Part shown: piece after piece, positions 1 to 5,814 of the stretch
Layout of the letters: each line of letters begins with the position of its first letter
Numbering within the stretch: the first letter of the stretch is position 1
NCBI GenBank assembly: GCA_964512305.1
Contig: CAZEIW010000085.1
Span: 1-7,722, forward strand
Length of the DNA: 7,722 nt
Direction of reading: 5' to 3'
DNA from: CAZEIW01 sp964512305
Lineage (GTDB): Bacteria > Pseudomonadota > Gammaproteobacteria > Burkholderiales > Burkholderiaceae_F
Made by a program: the position numbers and the translations under genes
The notes under the pieces: model-generated
Database searches by the model: none
Seen by the model: the letters and a program-made list of their open reading frames with translations, nothing else
What the model was told of the DNA's origin: nothing

Positions 1-60
1 TGGGGTGCCCCCCCCCCCCCGGGGGGGGGGGGGGGGGGGGGGGGGCGGGCGCGGGGCGCC
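1..60. other. C13/G25 homopolymer junction, probable contig-end artefact
   Basis: Bases 8-20 are thirteen C and bases 21-45 are twenty-five G, followed by G/C-only sequence to about 60. A C-run meeting a G-run is a fold-back-like junction. It lies at the very edge of the window, where cmk would be expected after aroA. Poly-G tails of two-colour sequencing chemistry or a collapsed assembly end are the simplest explanations. No gene or signal is called here. Confidence 0.7.
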
Positions 61-78
61 TAGGCACTGCCGCGACCC

Positions 79-1512
79 TCACCCCCGCCCCTCTCCCGCA
101 AGCGGGAGAGGGGAGCAAAGACGTCTGAGCTCGTCGAAGTAGCCGGGGAATGTCTTGGCGACGCACCCCGGCTCCCGGATGTGCACCGCAACGCCCCCCG
201 CCGCCGCGAGCGAGAAGCACATCGCGATCCGGTGGTCGTCGTAGGTGTCGATGTGCGCTTCGCGCAGCTGCGGGCAGCGCGCCACCTCGATCCAGTCGTC
301 GCCGGAGGTGACCTGCGCGCCGAGCTTGCGCAGCTCGTTCGCCATCGCGGCGATGCGGTCGGTTTCCTTGACGCGCCACGAGCCGATGCCATCGAGCCGG
401 GTGCTGCCTTCGGCGAACAGCGCGACCACCCCCGCGGTCATCGCGGCGTCGGGGATCGCGCCGCAGTCCACGCGCAGCCCGCGCAGGGACCGGCCGGCCC
501 TGGCCTGGATCCAGCCGTCGCCGCGCTCGACGATGGCGCCCATTTGCTCCAGCAGGTCCGCGAATCCGACGTCTCCCTGCACGCTGCCGGCGCCGACACC
601 GAGCACCCGCACCGGACCGCCGGCGAGCGCGCCGAGCGCGAGGAAGTACGAAGCGCTCGAGGCGTCGCCCTCGATCGCGTAGCGCCCCGGTGAACGATAG
701 GCGCCATGCGCGACCCGGAACGATTCGCCGCCGCGGTCGACCGCGGCGCCGAAGCGCCGCATCATCGCGACCGTCATCGCGACATAGGGCTGCGAGATGA
801 GCCTGCCGTCGACGTCGACCTGCAGCCCGCCGCCGGCGCCCATCAGCGGCGCCGCCATCAGCAGGCCGCTCAGGAACTGGCTCGAGACGCCCCCGCGGAT
901 GCGCACGCGCGAGGCTTCGGGCGCAGGCGCCGGCTCGATCTGCAGCGGCGGATAGCCGGGCTGGCCGAGGTAGCGAACGCGCGCGCCGAGTTCGTTGAGC
1001 GCGTCGACGAGGTCGCCGATCGGCCGCTCGCGCATCCGGGCCACGCCATCGAGGCGGTAGCTGCCACCCGCAAACGCGAGCGCGGCCGCCAGCGGCCGCA
1101 TCGCGGTGCCGGCGTTGCCGAGGAAGAGCTCGGCGCTGCGGTTGGGGAACCGGCCGCCGCAGCCCTCGACGCGCGCGGCGCCGGCGCCGAAGTCGACATC
1201 GACCCCGACGCCAAGGGCGCCCAGCGCGCCGATCATCATGCGCGTGTCGTCGGCGTCGAGCAGTCCGTCGAGCGCGGTCGTGCCCTCGGCCAACGCCGCC
1301 AGCAACAGGGCCCGATTCGAGATGCTCTTCGATCCCGGCAGCCGGACCTCGCCCGCCGCATGCGCGATCGGTTTCACGGTCAGCTGCGCGGGCCAGACGC
1401 GCGGCCCGCCCGCGGAGCGAGCTGCGGGACCGCTCACGGGGCCGGCTGCGGGACCGTCCGCGGGCTCGGCTGCCTGGCCGCCCGGCGCCGGACTCGGGGC
1501 GCTATTTGCCAC
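79..1512 (-). CDS. aroA: 3-phosphoshikimate 1-carboxyvinyltransferase (EPSP synthase)
   Basis: Transfers the enolpyruvyl group of PEP to shikimate 3-phosphate, the sixth step of the shikimate pathway. The conserved core begins near residue 42 and has LPGSKSISNR (58-67), LGNAGTAMRP (131-140), RERPIGDLVDAL (161-172), the catalytic aspartate D355 in IPDAAMT, KETDR (382-386), DDHRIAM (425-431) and K453 in VAKTFPGYF. The intact LGNAGTAMRP motif places it with class I, glyphosate-sensitive enzymes. At 477 residues it is about 50 longer than E. coli AroA (427). About 40 extra residues are an Ala/Gly/Pro-rich leader from the GTG start at 1512, which has GGGGA eight bases upstream. About 8 come from the 3' end, where the frame runs through an inverted repeat and finishes SPLPLAGEGRG before TGA at 79-81. 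The start is less certain than the product; GTG at 1437 is an alternative without a ribosome site. Confidence 0.95.
   Translation of the reverse strand: MANSAPSPAPGGQAAEPADGPAAGPVSGPAARSAGGPRVWPAQLTVKPIAHAAGEVRLPGSKSISNRALLLAALAEGTTALDGLLDADDTRMMIGALGALGVGVDVDFGAGAARVEGCGGRFPNRSAELFLGNAGTAMRPLAAALAFAGGSYRLDGVARMRERPIGDLVDALNELGARVRYLGQPGYPPLQIEPAPAPEASRVRIRGGVSSQFLSGLLMAAPLMGAGGGLQVDVDGRLISQPYVAMTVAMMRRFGAAVDRGGESFRVAHGAYRSPGRYAIEGDASSASYFLALGALAGGPVRVLGVGAGSVQGDVGFADLLEQMGAIVERGDGWIQARAGRSLRGLRVDCGAIPDAAMTAGVVALFAEGSTRLDGIGSWRVKETDRIAAMANELRKLGAQVTSGDDWIEVARCPQLREAHIDTYDDHRIAMCFSLAAAGGVAVHIREPGCVAKTFPGYFDELRRLCSPLPLAGEGRG
88..113. repeat. Perfect 12-bp inverted repeat overlapping the aroA 3' end
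   Basis: Arms cccctctcccgc (88-99) and gcgggagagggg (102-113) are exact reverse complements separated by two bases. In the aroA frame it encodes most of the terminal SPLPLAGEGRG, and the stop lies seven bases beyond it. From memory, this C/T-rich palindrome with flanking ccctcacccccgcccc is a very common interspersed repeat in GC-rich beta- and gammaproteobacterial genomes, often found just after or across gene ends. The transcript would form a stable hairpin at the end of aroA. No U-run follows on the minus strand, so an intrinsic terminator is not supported. Confidence 0.8.
1421..1492 (-). repeat. 24-nt tandem repeat in the aroA leader
   Basis: Three units of 24 nt start at 1421, 1445 and 1469 on the plus strand. 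The first two share an exact 12-mer, gctgcgggaccg, and match at 19 of 24 positions. The third is degenerate, keeping gctgc and scattered positions. In the aroA frame the eight-residue period appears as EPADGPAA, GPVSGPAA and RSAGGPRV. The segment is probably an unstructured linker before the EPSP synthase core. Confidence 0.6.
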
Positions 1513-2383
1513 CGGCGGGTTCCCCGTCGGGTTTCGGCGCCAGCGCGCGGCGCGTCCGGCTCGCCGGCTCGAAAACGCGCGCGAGCGAGGGCCCGTCGGC
1601 GATGTCGAGCGCGGCCTGCAGGCGCTCGAGCCAGCCGCGGTACGAGCGCAGCTCGGTGCTGAGCGCGGCGCGGTTCGCGAGCGCGATGTCGCGCCAGAGC
1701 AGTGGGCTGCTGGCGGCGATCCGCGTGAAATCGCGGAACCCCGGCCCGGCCAGCTGGAGCTTGCGCGCGCCGTCGGGCTGGGCGGCGATCTGCGCCACCA
1801 GCGCGAATGCCAGCAGGTGCGGCAGGTGGCTGACCGCGGCGAACACCCGGTCGTGATCGCCCGCAGTCATGCGCTCGACCCGCGCGCCGCAGGCGGTCCA
1901 GGCCGCCTCGACCCTCAGCAGCGCGGCGGCGTCGGTGTCGTCGGCCGGGGTCGTGATCACGTTGCGCCCCGCGAACAGCAGCGGGTCCGCGTGATCGATC
2001 CCCGGCAGCTCGCCACCCGCGATCGGATGCGCCGGAACGAAACGGGGAAAGCCGCGCCGCAGCGAGCGCCGCGCGGCGGCAATCACGTCGGCCTTGGTGC
2101 TGCCGACGTCGGTGACGATCGTCGCGTCGCCCAGCGCGCCCGCGATCTCTGCCAGCACCGGGGCCATCTGGCCTGCCGGCACCGCGAGCACGACGCAACC
2201 CGCGCCGTCGACCGCCTCGGCCGCCGAGGCCGCGGCGCGGTCGAGCACGCCCAGCTCGACCCCGCGCGCCAATTGCGCCGCATCGATATCGAACCCGACC
2301 ACCTCGGATGCCACGCCCGCGCGCCGCCAGGCGGACGCGGTCGAGCCCCCCAGCAGGCCGACACCGATCAGCGCCAACCTCAT
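1502..2383 (-). CDS. tyrA: Prephenate (possibly arogenate) dehydrogenase
   Basis: Oxidatively decarboxylates prephenate to 4-hydroxyphenylpyruvate for tyrosine synthesis. The 293 residues match single-domain TyrA proteins, with no chorismate mutase or ACT domain. The N-terminal Rossmann fold has GVGLLGGS (7-14). An acidic residue at the end of strand 2 (D32 in VVGFDID) favours NAD+ over NADP+. Next come TDVGSTK (91-97), HPIAGGE (119-125) with the family histidine, and GDHDRVFAAVSHLPH (175-189) in the helical dimerisation domain. The ATG at 2383 overlaps the hisC TGA by 4 nt, so translation is probably coupled. No good Shine-Dalgarno sequence precedes it. The frame stays open further upstream, but that part runs antiparallel to no known protein and overlaps hisC. 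The gene ends in TAG, 11 nt inside aroA. Whether it also accepts arogenate is not visible from sequence. Confidence 0.95.
   Translation of the reverse strand: MRLALIGVGLLGGSTASAWRRAGVASEVVGFDIDAAQLARGVELGVLDRAAASAAEAVDGAGCVVLAVPAGQMAPVLAEIAGALGDATIVTDVGSTKADVIAAARRSLRRGFPRFVPAHPIAGGELPGIDHADPLLFAGRNVITTPADDTDAAALLRVEAAWTACGARVERMTAGDHDRVFAAVSHLPHLLAFALVAQIAAQPDGARKLQLAGPGFRDFTRIAASSPLLWRDIALANRAALSTELRSYRGWLERLQAALDIADGPSLARVFEPASRTRRALAPKPDGEPAGGK
1521..1525 (-). promoter_or_regulatory. Probable ribosome binding site of aroA (inside tyrA)
   Basis: The minus strand has GGGGA eight bases before the GTG at 1512, inside the last codons of tyrA. It is a moderate match but the best one near any candidate aroA start, and it supports the long-leader form of the protein. 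The overlap of tyrA stop and aroA start would allow terminating ribosomes to re-initiate. Confidence 0.5.
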
Positions 2384-3546
2384 CCGCGCACGACCGCCAG
2401 CGCCTGGCCGAGCGCGCGCAGGAACTGCGCGTTCTCGTCGGGCAGTCCCACGGTGACCCGCAGCCACTCGGGCAGCCCGTAATTGGCGACCGGCCGCACG
2501 ATCACGCCGCGCTTGAGGAGCTCCCGGTAGACGACCGCGGCCGGCCCTACCCGGAACAGCACGAAGTTGCCGTGGCTCGGGATCACCTCGAGGCCGAGGG
2601 CACCGAGCTCGCGCGTGAGGCGCGCCAGCCCGTCGCGGTTCAGCTCGTAGCTGCGCTGCACGAAATCGCGGTCGGCCAGCGCCGCGACGGCCGCGGCCTG
2701 CGACAGCGTGCCGACGTTGAACGGCTGCCGCACCCGGTTGAGGAGGTCGGTGAGCTCGGGCTGCGCGATGCCGAAGCCGACCCTCAGTCCCGCCAGGCCG
2801 TAGGCCTTGGAGAAAGTGCGCGACACCAGCAGGTTCGGATGGCGCCGCACCCATTCGACGCTGTCCTTGCGCAGCTCGGGCGCAAGGTACTCGTTGTAGG
2901 CCTCGTCGAGCACGACCACGACGTCGCGCGGCACGCCGGCGAGGAACTCCTCGATCGCATCGGCGCCGGCGAAGGTCCCGGTCGGGTTGTTCGGGTTGGC
3001 GACGAACACCAGCCGCGTGTCGGGCGCGATCGCCGCGCGCATCGCCGCCAGATCGTGGGCGTGTTCCTTCGCCGGCACCACGATCGCGCGCGCGCCGCGC
3101 GCCTGGGTCGCGAGCTGGTAGACGGCGAACGAGTACTGCGCGTAGACGCAGCTGCGTCCCGGCGCCAGCATCGTCGCCGCCGCCATCTCGAGGATGTCGT
3201 TGCTGCCGGCGCCCAGCGTCAGCCAGCCCTGCGGCACGTCGAAGCGCGACGCCAGCGCCGACTTCAGGTCGAACCCGTTGCCGTCCGGATAGCGCCCGAG
3301 ATCGGCCATCGCGGCCGCGATCGCGCGCCGCGCCGACCCCGGCACGCCGAGCGGGTTCTCGTTCGACGCGAGCTTGACGATCGATTCGGGCTTGAGCCCG
3401 AACTCGCGCGCCAGTTCTTCGATCGGCTTGCCCGGCTGGTAGGGCGCGATCGCGCGCACGTACTCGAGCGCCGCCAGGTCGCCGCCATCGCAGGCGCGGT
3501 CGCCGCCCGCCGCGACCGCGGCGGCCGAAAGTGCTTGCCGGCTCAT
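2380..3546 (-). CDS. hisC: HisC-type PLP aminotransferase (histidinol-phosphate / aromatic)
   Basis: A fold-type I aminotransferase of the HisC family, 388 residues. Visible motifs are LASNENPLG (59-67), GAGSNDIL (112-119) at the phosphate-binding loop, NPNNPTG (184-190), DEAY (214-217) holding the pyridine nitrogen, the Schiff-base lysine K247 in SRTFSKAYGLAGLRVG, and the substrate-carboxylate arginine in EWLRVTVG (360-367). The family reaction is glutamate plus imidazole acetol phosphate to histidinol phosphate, but many members also use phenylpyruvate and 4-hydroxyphenylpyruvate. Its position between pheA and tyrA makes Phe/Tyr transamination the likely main job here, by inference. The start at 3546 has a very strong ribosome site. 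It adds an Ala-rich leader of about 25 residues before the conserved EYVRAIAPYQPGKP. The stop overlaps the tyrA start as ATGA. Substrate preference cannot be read from sequence alone. Confidence 0.93.
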   Translation of the reverse strand: MSRQALSAAAVAAGGDRACDGGDLAALEYVRAIAPYQPGKPIEELAREFGLKPESIVKLASNENPLGVPGSARRAIAAAMADLGRYPDGNGFDLKSALASRFDVPQGWLTLGAGSNDILEMAAATMLAPGRSCVYAQYSFAVYQLATQARGARAIVVPAKEHAHDLAAMRAAIAPDTRLVFVANPNNPTGTFAGADAIEEFLAGVPRDVVVVLDEAYNEYLAPELRKDSVEWVRRHPNLLVSRTFSKAYGLAGLRVGFGIAQPELTDLLNRVRQPFNVGTLSQAAAVAALADRDFVQRSYELNRDGLARLTRELGALGLEVIPSHGNFVLFRVGPAAVVYRELLKRGVIVRPVANYGLPEWLRVTVGLPDENAQFLRALGQALAVVRG

Positions 3547-3552
3547 CCTCCC

Positions 3553-3557
3553 CCTCC
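3553..3557 (-). promoter_or_regulatory. Strong ribosome binding site of hisC
   Basis: The minus strand reads cggagggggagg directly before the ATG at 3546. The GGAGG core lies six bases from the start codon, near the ideal distance. It is the clearest ribosome site in the window, fixes the hisC start, and supports the Ala-rich N-terminal leader as translated. It lies in the 36-nt gap after pheA, so hisC can be translated independently of its upstream neighbour. Confidence 0.8.
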
Positions 3558-3582
3558 GTTTTATGCCCAGCTCATTTGCGAT

Positions 3583-4662
3583 TCATTGCGCGACGGGATA
3601 CGAGCCCAGGCAGCGGTAGAACGCGCAGGTCTGCTGCAGCGCCTGCAGGGCCGTCGCGACCTTCTCGTCGAGCAGGTGCCCTTCGACGTCGACGTAGAAG
3701 TAGTACTCCCAGGTGCCCGTGCGCGCCGGCCGCGACTCGAAGCGCGTCATCGAGACGCCGTGCTGCGCCAGCGGCGCGAGCATGTGGTAGACCGCGCCGG
3801 CGCGATTGGCGACCGACAGGATCAACGAAGTCTTGTCGCGCCCGCTGGGACGCGTCTGCTGGCGGCCGAGCACGACGAAGCGCGTGCGGTTGTGCGGATC
3901 GTCCTGGATCTCGCGCGCGGCCGGCTGCAGTCCGTAGTGCGCCGCCGCCGCCTCGCCGGCGATCGCCGCCGCGGCCGGGTCCTGCGCGGCAATTCGCGCG
4001 GCCTCGGCGTTGCTGGCGGCCGAGACGCGTTCGAGCAGCGGCGCATGCTCGTTGAGCCAGCCGATGCACTGCGCCAGCGCCTGCGGGTGCGCCAGCACGC
4101 GCGTCACGCCGTGGAGGGTGCCGTCGCGCGTCAGCAGGTGATGGCGCACGGCCACCGAGACCTCGGCGACGATCGACAGCGAGGTCACGAGCAGCAGGTC
4201 GAGCGAGCGGCTGACCGCGCCCTCGCTCGAGTTCTCCACCGGCACCAGCGCGTAGTCGGCGCGTCCCGACTCGGCGGACTTGAACACCTCGTCGATCGAC
4301 CCGCAGGGCTCCTCCTGCACCGACGACCCGAACTGCTTGAGCAGCGCCTGTTCGGAGAAGGTCCCGGGCGGGCCGAGGTAGGCGACCGCGAGCGGCCGCT
4401 CCAGCGAGCGGCAGGCGGACATCACCTCGCGGAACACCGCCTCGAGCGCCTGGTCCGGCAGCGGCCCCTGGTTGGCGGCCGCGGTGCGCCGGATCACCTC
4501 GGCCTCGCGCTCGGGCCGGTACACGGGCGCCGCGTGGTCGTTCTTCAGGTGCCCGACCTGGGACGCCAGGCGCGCGCGCTGGTTCAGCAGCTCGACCAGC
4601 TGCAGGTCGATCGCGTCGATCTGCGCCCGCAGGGGCCGCAGCCGGTCATCCATCTCGGTCAT
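3583..4662 (-). CDS. pheA: Bifunctional chorismate mutase / prephenate dehydratase (P-protein)
   Basis: Converts chorismate to prephenate and prephenate to phenylpyruvate, the committed route to phenylalanine, in the cytosol. The 359 residues hold three domains. An AroQ-type chorismate mutase covers about 4-90, with LRAQIDAIDLQLVELLNQRA and YRPEREAEVIRR carrying the usual Arg and Glu residues. A prephenate dehydratase covers about 92-268, with GPPGTFSEQA (97-106), ENSSEGAV (143-150) and HNRTRFVVLG (257-266), which contains the catalytic TRF motif. A C-terminal ACT domain covers about 278-355, with RAGAVYHML (287-295) and ESRPARTGTWEYYFY (309-323), the places where phenylalanine binds for feedback inhibition in relatives. 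The start at 4662 has AGGAA about a dozen bases upstream; the Met at codon 4 is a possible alternative. The gene lies 22 nt after serC and 36 nt before hisC. Confidence 0.97.
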   Translation of the reverse strand: MTEMDDRLRPLRAQIDAIDLQLVELLNQRARLASQVGHLKNDHAAPVYRPEREAEVIRRTAAANQGPLPDQALEAVFREVMSACRSLERPLAVAYLGPPGTFSEQALLKQFGSSVQEEPCGSIDEVFKSAESGRADYALVPVENSSEGAVSRSLDLLLVTSLSIVAEVSVAVRHHLLTRDGTLHGVTRVLAHPQALAQCIGWLNEHAPLLERVSAASNAEAARIAAQDPAAAAIAGEAAAAHYGLQPAAREIQDDPHNRTRFVVLGRQQTRPSGRDKTSLILSVANRAGAVYHMLAPLAQHGVSMTRFESRPARTGTWEYYFYVDVEGHLLDEKVATALQALQQTCAFYRCLGSYPVAQ

Positions 4663-4684
4663 CCATGCCGGTCGTTCCTCGCGC

Positions 4685-5788
4685 TCATCCGTGCCGGCGC
4701 CGGAATGCGCCCATGAAGTCCGCCAGCGCCCGCACGCCGTCGAGCGGCATCGCGTTGTAGATCGACGCCCGCATGCCGCCGACCGTGCGATGACCTTTGA
4801 GCTGGGCCAGGCCGCGTTCGGCGGCCTCGGACAGGAACGCGGCGTCGAGTTTCGCGTCGCGCAGCGAGAAAGGCACGTTCATCCGCGAGCGGTGGCGCGG
4901 CCGCACGCGGTTGACGTAGAAGCCGCCGGAGCCGTCGATGGCGTCGTACAGCAGGCGCGCCTTTTCGACGTTGACCCGCTCGATGCCGGCCACGCCGCCC
5001 TGGCGCTGCAGCCATTTGAGCACCAGGTTCGCGAGGTAGACCGAGAACGTCGCCGGCGTGTTCCAGAGGGAATCGTGCTCGGCGTAGGTCTTGTAGTCGA
5101 GGATCGTCGGCCAGCGCGGCGACATGTGGCCGATGAGGTCGTCGCGGATGATCACGGCGGTCAGGCCCGCCGGCCCGAAATTCTTCTGCGCGCACGCGAA
5201 CACGATGCCGAACTTCGAGACGTCGACCGGACGCGACAGGAAGTTCGACGACGCGTCGGCGACCAGCGGCACGCCGCCGGTGTCCGGAACGTAGTCGAAT
5301 TCGAGGCCGTGGATCGTCTCGTTGGGGCAGTAGTACACGTAGGCCGCCTGCGGGTCGAGCGCGAGCTCGTTCTGCAGCGGTACCCCGGCCGGTGCATCCG
5401 CCGAAGCTCCTTCAGGAGCGAAGGCGGATGCAGCGCGCGCATCGCAGTAGCGCCTCGCCTCCTGCAGCGCCAGGCGCGACCAGTGCCCCGACACGATGTA
5501 GTCGGCGCGCATCTTAGGCCCGAGCAGGTTGAGCGGCACCATCGCGAACTGCTGGTGCCCGCCGCCCTGCATGAACAGGATCTTGTAGCCGGGCGGAACG
5601 GCCAGGATCTCGCGCAGCAGGCGGCGCGTCTCGTCCATCAGCGCCACGAAATCCTCGACGCGGTGGCCAGTCTCGAGCACCGAATAGCCGCGCCCGCCCC
5701 AGTCGAGCAGCTCCTGCTGGGCCTGGCGCAGGCATTCGGCGGGCAGCACCGCCGGGCCGGAGGCGAAGATGTAGGTCGGCTTCATCAT
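4685..5788 (-). CDS. serC: Phosphoserine aminotransferase
   Basis: A cytosolic PLP enzyme that converts 3-phosphohydroxypyruvate and glutamate to O-phosphoserine and 2-oxoglutarate. The same enzyme handles 3-hydroxy-2-oxo-4-phosphobutanoate in de novo PLP synthesis. The 367 residues are close to the family's usual ~360. It starts with FASGPAVLP (8-16), then GGGHQQF near 75-81, CPNETIHG (154-161) and VADASSNFLSRP (176-187). The PLP-binding lysine is K202 in AQKNFGPAGL, and the protein ends with KGHRTVGGMRASIYNA (331-346). Two ATG codons stand in tandem (5788 and 5785). Neither has a strong Shine-Dalgarno sequence, so translation may depend on coupling to gyrA, which ends 26 nt upstream. The frame stays open further upstream, but that part is a shadow of gyrA. 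Residues 119-132 are encoded by a 40-nt palindrome described separately. pheA starts 22 nt downstream. Confidence 0.97.
   Translation of the reverse strand: MMKPTYIFASGPAVLPAECLRQAQQELLDWGGRGYSVLETGHRVEDFVALMDETRRLLREILAVPPGYKILFMQGGGHQQFAMVPLNLLGPKMRADYIVSGHWSRLALQEARRYCDARAASAFAPEGASADAPAGVPLQNELALDPQAAYVYYCPNETIHGLEFDYVPDTGGVPLVADASSNFLSRPVDVSKFGIVFACAQKNFGPAGLTAVIIRDDLIGHMSPRWPTILDYKTYAEHDSLWNTPATFSVYLANLVLKWLQRQGGVAGIERVNVEKARLLYDAIDGSGGFYVNRVRPRHRSRMNVPFSLRDAKLDAAFLSEAAERGLAQLKGHRTVGGMRASIYNAMPLDGVRALADFMGAFRRRHG
5393..5432. repeat. 40-nt palindromic element inside serC
   Basis: Outer arms tgcatccgcc (5393-5402) and ggcggatgca (5423-5432) are perfect reverse complements. Inside them a symmetric GAA/GAA mismatch (5403-5405 and 5420-5422) is followed by an inner stem gctcc (5406-5410) and ggagc (5415-5419) around a ttca loop. 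That gives 15 paired bases of a possible 18. It keeps the serC frame and encodes residues 119-132, AASAFAPEGASADA, in a variable segment just before AAYVYYCPNETI. Architecture and size resemble REP-like or other small palindromic mobile elements. No terminator function is expected within the gene. Copies elsewhere in the genome cannot be checked here. Confidence 0.75.
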
Positions 5789-5814
5789 CGGGTCGGTTGC
5801 CGGTCGGTCGCCCG

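Noticed and set aside
82..113. Intrinsic terminator at the end of aroA
   Set aside because: The hairpin is strong, but the minus strand continues with G-rich sequence rather than a U-run, and cmk is expected to be co-transcribed.
706..2482. Plus-strand frames of 318 and 458 codons opposite aroA and tyrA
   Set aside because: Both are compositional shadows of the minus-strand genes and mirror their codons.
2384..2854. Upstream extension of the tyrA frame giving a 450-residue protein
   Set aside because: The extension overlaps hisC and matches no TyrA domain. The Rossmann motif GVGLLGG begins seven residues after the ATG at 2383.
3495..3520. Inverted repeat with 9-bp arms in the hisC leader codons (cgcggtcgc and gcgaccgcg)
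   Set aside because: Short and made almost entirely of G and C. Such arms are common by chance at this base composition, and no second feature supports it.
2308..4716. An 802-codon open frame on the plus strand opposite hisC and pheA
   Set aside because: The product is Arg/His/Ala/Gly-rich with no recognisable domain. It lies antisense to well-identified genes, and long antisense frames are expected in high-GC DNA.
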